Of a DNA stretch of 64,000 nt, positions 25,566 through 34,863 are shown in pieces. This stretch comes from an uncultured Dysgonomonas sp. GTDB taxonomy: Bacteria; Bacteroidota; Bacteroidia; Bacteroidales; Dysgonomonadaceae. Numbering within the stretch: position 1 is the stretch's first letter; every line of letters starts with the position of its first letter. Position numbers and translations under genes: made by a program. Below the pieces are notes generated by a model that was not told where the DNA came from, searched no databases, and saw only the letters and a list, made by a program, of their open reading frames with translations. Location: contig NZ_CAKUOF010000016.1 in assembly GCF_934668725.1 (NCBI RefSeq), forward strand, positions 9,966 through 73,965. The letters are read 5' to 3'.

Positions 25566-25595
25566 TTGGAGGATTGATATTTTAATATATTTTTG
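25566..25595 (+). promoter_or_regulatory. Bacteroidota-type promoter for the lipoprotein/barrel operon
   Basis: TTG at 25566-25568 (within TTTTGG) and TATTTTTG at 25588-25595 are separated by 19 bases. This matches the TTG-N19-TAnnTTTG consensus of the primary sigma factor of Bacteroides. It implies a transcript starting near 25602 with a leader of about 125 bases. Confidence 0.75.
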
Positions 25596-25728
25596 CGCCG
25601 GATTTAACAGAATGAAGGATATTTTAATAAACAATATTAGAATATTGGTATTTTATCTTAATACAATAATTAGTTTCTGATAATTACACTTACTTACATT
25701 CTAAACACTAAAAAAATAAATAGAATTA

Positions 25729-27501
25729 ATGAGAAAAATTAAGATGTATGTTTCAGTACTTATAGTACTGGGTGCTTCGTTTGCATTTACTTCATGTATC
25801 GATGACAGTGAGTCGTCGAGTGTGAAAGAAGTTCGCGAAGCTTATGCTAACCAGTTAAAAGCTCAGGCTGAATTGTCTAAAGCTCAAATTGAAGCAAGTA
25901 AGATTAAGGCAGAAGCCGAAGCTCTTTTGATTCAAGCCCAAATCGATCAGGTAAAGAGTCAAACAAAATTAAATGAAGCTAATGCGGCTTTAGTAGTTGC
26001 CCAGACAGATGTTGAAAAGAAAAAAGCTGAGACAGATCAATTAATTGCAGCCGAAGAACTGAAAAGCATACAAGCCCGTGTTAAGCTTGAACTGGAGGAG
26101 TACAAGTATAAGCTTGAACAAGTTCAGATTGTAGCAGAGATCGAAATGCTAAAGCTTCAGGCCGAATTGGATAAATCGAAGAATCAGCAAGACGAAGTTT
26201 TAAATAAAGCAATCAATGATTATAAGGTATATATCGGAGAAGTAAATTCGCTGAAAAAGTCATTAGCCAAAGCTGAATTGGATTTAGTATATCAAAAAGC
26301 GATTCTGTCGGATTTGAAAAGTGCTACTGAGGCAAATACAGAGAGTAGTATTCGTCTCTATAATAGCTGGATTCTAAACACCGAAGCACAAATTGTAAAC
26401 GATAAAAAGCTTATAGCGTCATGGAATCAGATATTGACAAATATTAATGCTACTAAGTTAGAGAAAGAAATAGCCGAAAAAACAAAACAATATCAAGCTC
26501 TTCTTGTTACCCAAGCTACTGTATATAAAAATTATATTACCGCTCGTGCCACATTTGAGAATGGGGCAAAAAAAGATCTTGTAGACTTTCAGTATTTGCT
26601 GGGGAAATATTATACAGGGAATGCTATGCCTAATAATATGACCTATTATTCCTTAACTGAAATAAATACGACAATAGCGGAAGAAACAAAAAAATCCACT
26701 AGTTATCAAGCTTTGCTGGATGCAAATAATATAGCAATAGGTAAATTAAAGGCCCAGACAGAGGCATTGTATGTTGCAAAAAATAAAGCTAAAACGGAGT
26801 CAGATAATCTTTATGCTGCTTATGAATTAGCTCGCGATACGTATTATAATAATTCGACTTCTGAAAACTATACAAAGATGGACGCTGCATACAATAAGTA
26901 CCAAGCAGCCTACTCAACTTATAGTACCGCTAATAATGCTTATTACAACAACCAAAATTCGATTGGTAATTTAGAGTATCAGAATTCAGAATTAAGCAAT
27001 TCTTTAAACTATGTAGCAAATGCGTTGGCGAAGGCTAATAGGCAGAAGGCTGCATATGCCGGAGACGCTAATAAGGCAAAGGTATTAGCTGATGCTTATA
27101 TTGCTGCGGAGAAAATTTATAATGCGGCGTATACAGTATATGTAAATAATGACAATGAAGTTCGTAGTATGTCTAATTATTTACAGCAGTTGAATACTAT
27201 ATATTATAGTGGCGATTTAATTTATCCAGGAGGTAATAGCGGTATTTGGACAAGCTCAATTGAACAAGTGAAAGAAAGAATAAAAGGGCTTGAAAACAGA
27301 GTTTTGGATTCGGAAGCTAATTTGGCTCAATATAAACGAGATATTACTAATGCTAAAGAATTGAATAAACGAGCAATTGCAGAGTTGGATCAAAATATTA
27401 AAAATGCAGAAGCCGAAATTGCTACTTTGAAAACTTTATTACCTGCTGCAGAAAAACAAGCGAGCGATGCTAAGGCGATTGTTGATGCACGTATGAAATA
27501 A
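25729..27501 (+). CDS. large coiled-coil lipoprotein, function unknown
   Basis: A 590-residue lipoprotein: hydrophobic signal ending ASFAFTSC puts the lipidated Cys at residue 23. Residues 35-200 are a nearly continuous heptad coiled coil rich in Ala, Lys, Glu and Gln (KAQAELSKAQIEASKIKAEA). The middle and C-terminal parts are helical too but rich in Tyr and Asn, and the last 80 residues are again coiled coil. It resembles no enzyme. Seventeen bases separate it from the barrel protein gene, so the two probably act together at the outer membrane. Confidence 0.8.
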   Translation: MRKIKMYVSVLIVLGASFAFTSCIDDSESSSVKEVREAYANQLKAQAELSKAQIEASKIKAEAEALLIQAQIDQVKSQTKLNEANAALVVAQTDVEKKKAETDQLIAAEELKSIQARVKLELEEYKYKLEQVQIVAEIEMLKLQAELDKSKNQQDEVLNKAINDYKVYIGEVNSLKKSLAKAELDLVYQKAILSDLKSATEANTESSIRLYNSWILNTEAQIVNDKKLIASWNQILTNINATKLEKEIAEKTKQYQALLVTQATVYKNYITARATFENGAKKDLVDFQYLLGKYYTGNAMPNNMTYYSLTEINTTIAEETKKSTSYQALLDANNIAIGKLKAQTEALYVAKNKAKTESDNLYAAYELARDTYYNNSTSENYTKMDAAYNKYQAAYSTYSTANNAYYNNQNSIGNLEYQNSELSNSLNYVANALAKANRQKAAYAGDANKAKVLADAYIAAEKIYNAAYTVYVNNDNEVRSMSNYLQQLNTIYYSGDLIYPGGNSGIWTSSIEQVKERIKGLENRVLDSEANLAQYKRDITNAKELNKRAIAELDQNIKNAEAEIATLKTLLPAAEKQASDAKAIVDARMK

Positions 27502-27517
27502 ATAAAACCAGAAGTCA

Positions 27518-28258
27518 ATGAGAAAAAGATTTAGTTCTATTATATTTCTATTTATGCTGGTGTGTGGTACGTCAGTAGCTCAGGATGATGCAGGTTTAGG
27601 CCCGGAAAAGGGCGATGTAATGCTTTCCGTTAATTTTGGAGTGGGCTCTTACATCGGTATGTCAGCACCAAAACCTAATTTATCAGAATACACGTTATCT
27701 GCACCTATGTCAGGATGGTTCGATAAAAAGCCCATTCTAGATGTAGAGGCTAAATGGTTTGTATCAAAAGATTGGGCATTAAAGCTTTCCGGAGGTTTTA
27801 CTTATAGTAATAATCCCGGATATAGCGAGGTTATAGGTACAGAAAGTACCGATCCTGGTTCTGTGCCAACATATAAAGCTGTGCCCAATAGTGACAATAT
27901 GCAGTATGCTATTGGATTGGGGGCTAATCGTTATTATGAGTCAAGGAGCAATCGATTGTTTTTCTATTTTGGAGGCGAAACTGGCTTTGCTTATGGTAGG
28001 GTAACAGCTAAAGCGGATAGCGAAGAGTATATGGGTGCTTCTGTTGCTGAAGCTTATGCTTTTCGATTGGCTCCCGTTTGTGGATTTGATTATTTCTTTG
28101 ATCAACTGTTATTTGTGGGGGTGGATGTACGTCCAATATCTTATCAATATACAGTCTATAAAGAGCGTCCTCAAGTCGGACTTGGGAATTTATCATCAGA
28201 TAATCATACTATCTCGTTTATATCTCAGCCGATGATAAAGCTAGGTATTAAATTCTAA
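27518..28258 (+). CDS. outer-membrane beta-barrel protein, function unknown
   Basis: A 246-residue protein with a signal peptide (hydrophobic FSSIIFLFMLVCG, likely cleavage after SVAQ). The mature sequence is a series of amphipathic strands (VMLSVNFGVGSYIG, WALKLSGGFTYSN, LFFYFGGETGFAYG) ending in a C-terminal strand IKLGIKF typical of Bacteroidales barrels of eight or so strands. It shares an operon with the coiled-coil lipoprotein and ends at a strong terminator. Confidence 0.82.
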   Translation: MRKRFSSIIFLFMLVCGTSVAQDDAGLGPEKGDVMLSVNFGVGSYIGMSAPKPNLSEYTLSAPMSGWFDKKPILDVEAKWFVSKDWALKLSGGFTYSNNPGYSEVIGTESTDPGSVPTYKAVPNSDNMQYAIGLGANRYYESRSNRLFFYFGGETGFAYGRVTAKADSEEYMGASVAEAYAFRLAPVCGFDYFFDQLLFVGVDVRPISYQYTVYKERPQVGLGNLSSDNHTISFISQPMIKLGIKF

Positions 28259-28280
28259 AAGTAATTAGTTGTAAATAAAT

Positions 28281-28313
28281 AAAAGAGCCGAATCATTTGA
28301 TTCGGCTCTTTTT
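28281..28313. terminator. bidirectional terminator
   Basis: The arms AAAAGAGCCGAATCA and TGATTCGGCTCTTTTT close on a two-base loop. It lies between two convergent genes (barrel protein on +, FKBP on -), and the A and T runs on both sides suit termination from either side. Confidence 0.9.
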
Positions 28314-28335
28314 ATGTGATTGAACAAGAGAATAA

Positions 28336-29340
28336 TTATTTCTCAATGTCAACTAATTCGATATCGAATATAAGTGTTGAGAATGGAGCGATATTACCAG
28401 CTTGTTGTGCACCATAAGCTAGGTCGTAAGGGATATATAAAGTCCATTTTGAACCTGCAGGCATTAATTGAAGAGCTTCTGTCCATCCTTTGATTACTTG
28501 ACCAACACCAAATACAACAGGCTCTTTTCCTTCATTAGTTTCAAATACAGTTCCATCAATTAAAGATCCTTTATAGAATACTTTAACTCGGTCACTAGCT
28601 GTTGGAATTGCTCCTGTACCTTGTTTGACAACTTTGTATTGAAGTCCGCTAGGAAGCGTTACAACACCTTCTTTAGTTTTGTTTTCCTCAAGAAACTTGT
28701 TGGCAGCTTCGATTTGTGGGCCATTTTGTTTTTTTAATTCTTCCTCTTGCTTAGCTTGAGCTTTAGCTTGTGAAGCCATCATCTTAGCTTGAACTATTTC
28801 TGTTGCATTTTCAACAGATAGTTTTTCATGTTTCAACGAGTTAAGTAGACCTGCAAGAAGTGCAGCTTTGTTTACTTGTGCAGAATCTAATACTTGATTT
28901 TGGAAGTTTTCTGTCATTTGTTTCAACTGACCTCCAACTTGAAGACCGTTGAAATATGCATCTTGATCTTTGTTTGTACTGTTGAAGCTTTCGTTCAGAC
29001 CTTTGATGAATTGAGCAAGGTTTTTAGTATTTGCTTTATTCAAAGAGTCAATTTTAGAAACTAATGCTTTCTCTAATTGAGCTTTTTTAGCAGGATCAGT
29101 TTCTGCAGCTATACGTTGACCTTCTACAGCCTTAACCATTGCAGTATCTTGTATAACTCCTAGTTGAGCAAGATATTGGTTTAATCCACCTTCAGATAAT
29201 TGTACTCCGTAAGCGTAAGAAAGAGTATCAACCTCAGTCTTTAGGTTCGCATTAGGAGTGCCGGCGCCTCCTTGACAAGAAACAGCCATTGTTCCAATAG
29301 CAGCAATTGCACTAAGTGCAAGGATTTGAAATTTTTTCAT
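28336..29340 (-). CDS. FKBP-type peptidyl-prolyl isomerase, lipoprotein
   Basis: A 334-residue protein with a lipoprotein signal (AAIGTMAVSCQGG, Cys22). Residues about 40-225 form the helical FkpA-type dimerisation/chaperone region, rich in Lys, Gln and Ala. The FKBP domain occupies about 232-334 (LPSGLQYKVVKQGTGAIP, DRVKVFYKGSLIDGTVFETN, IPYDLAYGAQQAGNIAPFSTLIFDIEL). It should assist folding in the periplasm or at the outer membrane. It follows a second FKBP gene by 27 bases on the same strand. Confidence 0.94.
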   Translation of the reverse strand: MKKFQILALSAIAAIGTMAVSCQGGAGTPNANLKTEVDTLSYAYGVQLSEGGLNQYLAQLGVIQDTAMVKAVEGQRIAAETDPAKKAQLEKALVSKIDSLNKANTKNLAQFIKGLNESFNSTNKDQDAYFNGLQVGGQLKQMTENFQNQVLDSAQVNKAALLAGLLNSLKHEKLSVENATEIVQAKMMASQAKAQAKQEEELKKQNGPQIEAANKFLEENKTKEGVVTLPSGLQYKVVKQGTGAIPTASDRVKVFYKGSLIDGTVFETNEGKEPVVFGVGQVIKGWTEALQLMPAGSKWTLYIPYDLAYGAQQAGNIAPFSTLIFDIELVDIEK

Positions 29341-29367
29341 TTAAAAAAATAATTATTTTATTATTAA

Positions 29368-29952
29368 TTATACAATATCCAATACTTCGACTTCGAATAC
29401 TAATGCTGAATTAGGTTCGATAGATTGTCCGGCTCCGGCTTTGCCGTATGCCAAATTTGAAGGAATAAATAATTTCCATTTAGAGCCTACAGGCATTAAT
29501 TGAAGAGCTTCAACCCATCCTTGGATCACTTGATTAACACCAAATGTCGCAGGGGTACCGCGTTGTACGCTACTGTCAAATACAGTTCCGTCTATAAGTG
29601 TACCGTGGTAATGACATTTAACCTGGTCTGTGGCTAGAGGTAATTTACCTTCTCCCTTCGTAATAATTTCGTATTGTAATCCGCTGGGCAGAGTAACTAC
29701 TCCCGGACGTTTTTTGTTCAGTTCTAAAAACTCTTGACCTGCTTTTTCATTGATCTCAAGTTTTTCGGCTTGTAATTTTGTAAAGTAATCATTAATAACG
29801 CCCTTTGCTTCATCGTAGCTCATCGATGGTTGATTATCGTTCAATACATCTTCTAAAGCTTTAGCAAATACATTGATGTCGATTTTCTTGATACCTGAGC
29901 TTAAAAAATTGTTTCCAATACTTAACCCTAGAGCGTAACTTATTTTATCCAT
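29368..29952 (-). CDS. FKBP-type peptidyl-prolyl isomerase, no signal peptide
   Basis: A 194-residue protein with a short FkpA-like N-terminal helical region (MDKISYALGLSIGNNFLSSG) and an FKBP domain from about residue 90 (LPSGLQYEIITKGEGKLP, HYHGTLIDGTVFDSS, ALVFEVEVLDI). No signal peptide is visible, so it is probably cytoplasmic. It is a close paralogue of its neighbour, likely from a tandem duplication followed by loss or gain of the export signal. Confidence 0.93.
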   Translation of the reverse strand: MDKISYALGLSIGNNFLSSGIKKIDINVFAKALEDVLNDNQPSMSYDEAKGVINDYFTKLQAEKLEINEKAGQEFLELNKKRPGVVTLPSGLQYEIITKGEGKLPLATDQVKCHYHGTLIDGTVFDSSVQRGTPATFGVNQVIQGWVEALQLMPVGSKWKLFIPSNLAYGKAGAGQSIEPNSALVFEVEVLDIV

Positions 29953-30117
29953 TGCTTTTCTGTTATTCGGGCTTTTCCTTTTTTGAATACCCTACGTTGA
30001 TTTCTGATTTATAATCTTGCAAAAATAATTCTTTTAGCGATATTTTATCTAACTTTCATGCTTGAAAATCAAAGAACTTAATGATTTATTTGTTAAATCT
30101 TATAAAAAATATTTGAA

Positions 30118-30828
30118 GTGAAAAATATTGTCGTTTTAACCGGGGCAGGAATGAGTGCCGAAAGTGGAATTGCAACTTTTAGAGATTCAGGAGGATTGTG
30201 GGCCCAACATCGTGTAGAGGATGTAGCAACACCCGAAGGATTCAGGCGAAATCCTCAACTGGTATTGGATTTTTATAATAAAAGAAGGCGGGAGTCTTTA
30301 TCTGCTAAACCGAATGACGGGCATCTTGGGTTAGCAGAGATGGAAAAAGAATATAATGTACGGATCATTACTCAAAATGTAGATAATTTACATGAAAAGG
30401 CCGGTAGTTCTTCTGTCATACATCTTCACGGTGAATTAATGAAAGCGCGCTCATCGATCAATCCTGATAAGATTTACCTTTTAGACCCTAATAATCCAGA
30501 TATAAAAGTAGGTGATATGTGTGAAGATGGTTCTCCTCTCCGCCCTCATATAGTTTGGTTTGGCGAGGCGGTACCTATGATGGGAATAGCGGAGGAAATA
30601 GTTCGGAAAGCCGATGCTTTGGTGATTATCGGGACATCTTTGAATGTATATCCTGCTGCCGGACTTATTAATTATGTACAAGCCGGAACTCCCATTTATA
30701 TAATAGATCCGAATGAGGTTGTCGTGTCAAGGGGGAAAATTAATTTTATAAGGAAGGGTGCTTCTGAAGGAGTTGCTGAGTTAAGGCGCTTATTGAGAGA
30801 CGAATTTAGTAAAGACGCAGAAATGTGA
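30118..30828 (+). CDS. cobB: NAD-dependent protein deacylase, sirtuin (CobB/SIRT5 type)
   Basis: A 236-residue sirtuin with GTG start. The NAD-binding motif is VVLTGAGMSAESGIATFRDS (8-22), TQNVDNLH follows, and the catalytic His104 lies in IHLHGE. Tyr53 and Arg56 in FYNKRR match the residues that bind succinyl and malonyl groups in CobB and SIRT5, so desuccinylation is plausible. Only one cysteine lies in the zinc-ribbon region, so a structural zinc is unlikely. It is monocistronic. Confidence 0.94.
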   Translation: MKNIVVLTGAGMSAESGIATFRDSGGLWAQHRVEDVATPEGFRRNPQLVLDFYNKRRRESLSAKPNDGHLGLAEMEKEYNVRIITQNVDNLHEKAGSSSVIHLHGELMKARSSINPDKIYLLDPNNPDIKVGDMCEDGSPLRPHIVWFGEAVPMMGIAEEIVRKADALVIIGTSLNVYPAAGLINYVQAGTPIYIIDPNEVVVSRGKINFIRKGASEGVAELRRLLRDEFSKDAEM

Positions 30829-30877
30829 CACATGCTTATGTCTGTTCATTTCTGCTTATAATAAAAATCTAAGAGGA

Positions 30878-31120
30878 TTATTTTACTTCTTCGTAATCAA
30901 CGTATTCACCTTCTTCTTTTCCGAATATTTTTTGGTGATTATTGTCGTTGTATGCGTGTTGATTTTGTTGGTCTTCGTATCTATTATTAGCTGATCTGCC
31001 ATGATGAGAATTGCTGCTTGTTTGTTTTGTAAACAAACGAAGAAATCTCATTACAAAAGCTCCGATCAGGCCTATGATTGCAAATAATATTACTAATATG
31101 AATAATAAGAAGCTACCCAT
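30878..31120 (-). CDS. DUF4834-type small membrane protein
   Basis: An 80-residue protein with one N-terminal transmembrane helix (FLLFILVILFAIIGLIGAFVM) and a hydrophilic tail rich in Asn, His and Gln ending in acidic residues (EEGEYVDYEEVK). It resembles the DUF4834 family found throughout Bacteroidales. No function is known. Confidence 0.78.
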   Translation of the reverse strand: MGSFLLFILVILFAIIGLIGAFVMRFLRLFTKQTSSNSHHGRSANNRYEDQQNQHAYNDNNHQKIFGKEEGEYVDYEEVK

Positions 31121-31290
31121 TTACTTTTACTAAATAATGTGCAAATATTTATTCTTGTCTTGAATAATTTATAAACAAACCTTGGTCTGTTTATGTAAAT
31201 ATACAAGTAATATCTATTCTAAAAAAAGCTTTTTTGAATATTTAACGACTATATAGTGCTTCTAACTAGCGGTAAGGTTACCCTATTGGT

Positions 31291-32022
31291 TTAATTTTGC
31301 TTTGCTAACTTTGCGGTAATAGCAGATAGTATGATATAGAATATGATACCGGCTGAAATGCCAAGTACACCCCAGTAAAATATGGCTATGACCATAAAAA
31401 GTATAAGAAGATACCTAAGTTCATTTCCTTTAAATTTCAGACTTTTTATTTTTAGCGAGAACATGGGTATTTCTGCTGTTAATAAAAGGGAAAATATGAT
31501 TACCAGAGCGATTATTGGATAAAAACTGAAAAGTTGAGTGAACTCATCCCGTGTACTGATTCCATAGCATAGGCTAATCCAAAATAATGCATTTGCCGGT
31601 GTAGGTAATCCTATAAAAGTAGTTGTTTGTCTTTCGTCAATGTTAAATTTTGCGAGACGCAAAGCCGAGAATATGACAAGTAAGAAACTTATATAAGGAA
31701 TTAATTCTTTGATATAATATGAACTGCTGTCTGATATATAAATAGGAGATCCTAATATGTTGTTATCGGATAATAGTCTGAAGACGACCAATGCTGGAGC
31801 CAGCCCAAAGCTTACCATGTCGGCAAGAGAATCCAGCTCTTTGCCTATTGGAGAGTAGGCTTTCAAAATTCTTGCTGAAAAACCATCGAAAAAATCAAAT
31901 ACAGCGGCAATTATAACCCAGATTACAACCCATAGATAATTTCCATTGAATGCCATGACGCAGGCAATACAGCCCGAAAGAACATTCATTGACGTGAGTA
32001 TGTTCGGGATATGTTTTTTCAT
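31291..32022 (-). CDS. pssA: CDP-diacylglycerol--serine O-phosphatidyltransferase
   Basis: A 243-residue integral membrane enzyme. The CDP-alcohol phosphotransferase motif DG-x2-AR-x8-G-x3-D-x3-D is intact in DGFSARILKAYSPIGKELD followed by SLAD. It makes phosphatidylserine. It overlaps the psd stop codon by four bases, so both steps of phosphatidylethanolamine synthesis are co-translated. Confidence 0.96.
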   Translation of the reverse strand: MKKHIPNILTSMNVLSGCIACVMAFNGNYLWVVIWVIIAAVFDFFDGFSARILKAYSPIGKELDSLADMVSFGLAPALVVFRLLSDNNILGSPIYISDSSSYYIKELIPYISFLLVIFSALRLAKFNIDERQTTTFIGLPTPANALFWISLCYGISTRDEFTQLFSFYPIIALVIIFSLLLTAEIPMFSLKIKSLKFKGNELRYLLILFMVIAIFYWGVLGISAGIIFYIILSAITAKLAKQN

Positions 32023-32693
32023 GCGTTATTTTGATGAGGAAGTATTCCTATTACTGTTTGATTGCCTGTAACTTTTTGATCCATAGTTACATCTATTGTT
32101 GTGTTAAGCGGTAAAAAAAGATCTACACGCGACCCAAGCTTGATAAAACCCATATGTTCGTCGATATGTGCTTCGTATCCTTCGTCAGGATATGTAACAA
32201 TACGTTTGGCCATAGCCCCTGCAATCTGGCGCATAAGTATCTCTACTCCATCTTCCCGTCTTATAACGACGGTAGAACGCTCGTTTTCGGTGCTTGATTT
32301 AGGTAAATAAGCTGCCTGGAAACGTCCGTTGTGATGTCTTTTCAATATTACCTTTCCATTGATTGGAAACCAATTTGCATGTACGTTTAAAGGAGACATA
32401 AAGACTGATACTTGTAGTCGCTTATCCTTGAAATATTCGGGTTCAAAGACTTCTTCTATTGCTACAATTTTTCCATCGGCAGGAGAAACTATAGAATTAA
32501 CCATATCTCCTGTAAAACGGCGATATGGACTTCTGTAAAAATTCAGAACAATAAGGAAAAATACTACAGATACACCCAGTATTAAAAAAGTGAATGTGTT
32601 TTTTCCAAAAAAGTAAACCAGACTACTATTTAACACTAATAGTATACATATAAGTATTGCTAATTCACTACGCCCTTCGTGATGGACCTTCAT
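32019..32693 (-). CDS. psd: phosphatidylserine decarboxylase, short form
   Basis: A 224-residue proenzyme that cleaves itself and forms a pyruvoyl group. The cleavage site is in FIKLGSRVD (Gly-Ser), with the short-form context LGSR instead of the LGST of the E. coli type. Two hydrophobic segments at about 12-48 anchor it. It removes CO2 from phosphatidylserine to give phosphatidylethanolamine. First gene of the psd-pssA unit. Confidence 0.95.
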   Translation of the reverse strand: MKVHHEGRSELAILICILLVLNSSLVYFFGKNTFTFLILGVSVVFFLIVLNFYRSPYRRFTGDMVNSIVSPADGKIVAIEEVFEPEYFKDKRLQVSVFMSPLNVHANWFPINGKVILKRHHNGRFQAAYLPKSSTENERSTVVIRREDGVEILMRQIAGAMAKRIVTYPDEGYEAHIDEHMGFIKLGSRVDLFLPLNTTIDVTMDQKVTGNQTVIGILPHQNNA

Positions 32694-32785
32694 TCTTATA
32701 ATATTTTGTTATTATTTACTTTTTGACAAGCAAAAATATTCTTATTTGTCGACACTGCAAAATAATATATATTTTTTCAAAAATA

Positions 32786-32823
32786 AAGATCGGGTTCTGT
32801 ATTGTCTTACTGAACCCGATCTT
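32786..32823 (-). terminator. terminator of prs
   Basis: Perfect 12-base arms AAGATCGGGTTC (32786-32797) and GAACCCGATCTT (32812-32823) with a 14-base loop, 16 bases after the prs stop codon, followed on the - strand by a T-rich run. Confidence 0.88.
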
Positions 32824-32838
32824 ATTATTTATGTGTAT

Positions 32839-33783
32839 TTACAACACATACAATGAGCTGATAGACTCATTGTTACATACTCTTCTGATTGAATCTGCGA
32901 ATACATCGGCTACGGAAAGAACTGTAACTTTTTCGCACTTTTTAGAATAGGGTATGCTGTCGGTAAATATTATTTCTGTTAAAGCAGATTGGTCTACACG
33001 TTCTGATGCTGGGTCAGACATGACAGCATGGCTGGCAATAGCTCTTACCGATCGTGCTCCATGTGTTTGCATTAAGTCTGCAGCCTTGGTGATAGTGCCT
33101 GCTGTGTCAACGATATCGTCAACAAGAAGTACATCCATGCCTTCTACATCACCGATAATTTGCATTTCTGAAATTTCGTTTGCTTTTTTGCGCAACTTGT
33201 AGCAAATAACCATAGGTACTCCAAAGTATTTAGCGTATGAGCTGGCGCGTTTTGTCCCACCTACATCAGGAGTTGCGATTACAAGATTCTCACGATCGAG
33301 AGTTTTTATGTAGTCCGAGAAAATTGCCGAGGCATATAGATGGTCTACAGGTACATCAAAAAAACCTTGAATTTGGTCAGCATGTAAATCCATTGTTATA
33401 AGGCGGTTGATTCCTGCTGCACTCAGCATATCTGCTATAAGTTTTGCGCCTATAGATACGCGAGGTTTATCTTTGCGGTCTTGTCTTGCCCATCCAAAAT
33501 AAGGTATAACTGCAACAATAGAACGAGCTGATGCTCTTTTAGCTGCATCAACCATTAATAATAGTTCCATCAGGTTGTCTGATGTTGGAAAAGTCGATTG
33601 GATCAGGAATACCTGACGACCTCTGATTGACTCTTCGTATGATACCGAAAATTCGCCGTCAGCAAAGCGTTCGATATTCATATTGCCGAGTGGACAGCCT
33701 AAACTATTACAGATTTTTTCAGCTAAGTAACGAGATTTTGTTCCCGAGAAGATTTTGAATGGTATCTGTTCCATTTGTTCCAT
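32839..33783 (-). CDS. prs: ribose-phosphate pyrophosphokinase
   Basis: A 314-residue enzyme that makes PRPP for purine, pyrimidine, histidine and NAD synthesis. Visible motifs: KIFSGTKSRYLAEKIC at the N-terminus, TMDLHADQIQGFFDVPVDHL, the flexible catalytic region VVATPDVGGTKRASSYAK-like (IATPDVGGTKRAS) and the PRPP-binding loop VLLVDDIVDTAGTI. Two in-frame ATGs (33783, 33774) are possible; the protein is otherwise of normal length. Confidence 0.97.
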   Translation of the reverse strand: MEQMEQIPFKIFSGTKSRYLAEKICNSLGCPLGNMNIERFADGEFSVSYEESIRGRQVFLIQSTFPTSDNLMELLLMVDAAKRASARSIVAVIPYFGWARQDRKDKPRVSIGAKLIADMLSAAGINRLITMDLHADQIQGFFDVPVDHLYASAIFSDYIKTLDRENLVIATPDVGGTKRASSYAKYFGVPMVICYKLRKKANEISEMQIIGDVEGMDVLLVDDIVDTAGTITKAADLMQTHGARSVRAIASHAVMSDPASERVDQSALTEIIFTDSIPYSKKCEKVTVLSVADVFADSIRRVCNNESISSLYVL

Positions 33784-33938
33784 TGATGAGTTTTTTTATT
33801 GTAATTGTAGATTTATCGGGTGCAAATTTATAAAACAATTTGTTAAGAAATGAATATCAGCGCATAAATTATCCCTTTAAGGTTTGATACCTTTTTATTA
33901 TTGGTAAATTATAGATGTTCCGGTTTGTTGTATTCATT

Positions 33939-34733
33939 TTATATTTTTTCGAATAGACCTTTATGTTTCTTTTTCTCGAGCTCTTCTATGGCGACTTCAT
34001 AACCCACATTAAATATTTCCTTAGTATGGTCTAATGTAAACATCGCATAGGAAGATAACCGATCAGGTTCAATTAGGATGTCACAAAGTTTTCTATCAGC
34101 CAAAGAGTTGGATACTGATATGTAGTGGAACGATCTTTCGGCGATGTATAATAGTGAATTTTTGTACTTTAGTTTTGTCAGAGGAGCTACATTTACTCCT
34201 ATTATGGTTTCGCAATCGAAACGAATGGGAGTAACAGGGAAGTTTTTAAATAAACCTCCATCCACATAATGTACTTTTTCTATTTCTACGGGAGTAAAAA
34301 CAATGGGGTAGGCGCAAGACGCAGTAATTGCCGGAATGAGCGGGCCTTTATCAAATACTACACTGGTTCCATTAGCAATGTCTGTGGCTACGACCTTTAG
34401 CGGAATTTTCAGTTCTTCAAATGTCCGGGCTTTGAGATGTGTTTTTAAAAATTGCTTGAACCGGTCGGCTTTAAAAATTCCTGTGTGAGGAATGGTTAGT
34501 TCTGCAAATTCTTTGAAGGCTTTTTTGTGGAAGAACGAGAGTATTTCTTCAGGGCTGTTTCCATCTGCGTATAGTACTCCGGCAAAAGCTCCTGCACTTG
34601 TGCCTGATACAATGGAAGGGCGAATCTCTTTTTCTTCTAGGGCCTTAAGTACACCTAGATGGGCAAACCCTTTTGCTCCACCACCACTCAGGGCTAGTCC
34701 TAATTTATATTTGTAAGTTTCGGTTATGCTCAT
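33939..34733 (-). CDS. patatin-like phospholipase
   Basis: A 264-residue protein with the oxyanion loop LALSGGGAKGFAHLGVL, the nucleophile elbow GTSAG and the catalytic Asp in VDGGLFKNFP, the Ser-Asp dyad of patatins. It resembles the short RssA/YchK-like bacterial forms. No signal peptide is present, so it probably acts on lipids at the inner face of the membrane. Substrate unknown. Confidence 0.92.
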   Translation of the reverse strand: MSITETYKYKLGLALSGGGAKGFAHLGVLKALEEKEIRPSIVSGTSAGAFAGVLYADGNSPEEILSFFHKKAFKEFAELTIPHTGIFKADRFKQFLKTHLKARTFEELKIPLKVVATDIANGTSVVFDKGPLIPAITASCAYPIVFTPVEIEKVHYVDGGLFKNFPVTPIRFDCETIIGVNVAPLTKLKYKNSLLYIAERSFHYISVSNSLADRKLCDILIEPDRLSSYAMFTLDHTKEIFNVGYEVAIEELEKKKHKGLFEKI

Positions 34734-34863
34734 AAAAAGTTTCTGAGTTTACACGTAAAAGTACAATATTAAAACTAAATAGTGGGCTAATATCAAATAT
34801 TATAAGGTTTCAGTTTTTTGCTTTGTTATAGAGGTGGCTTCCGGTTGTCTAAGAGGTAAATTC

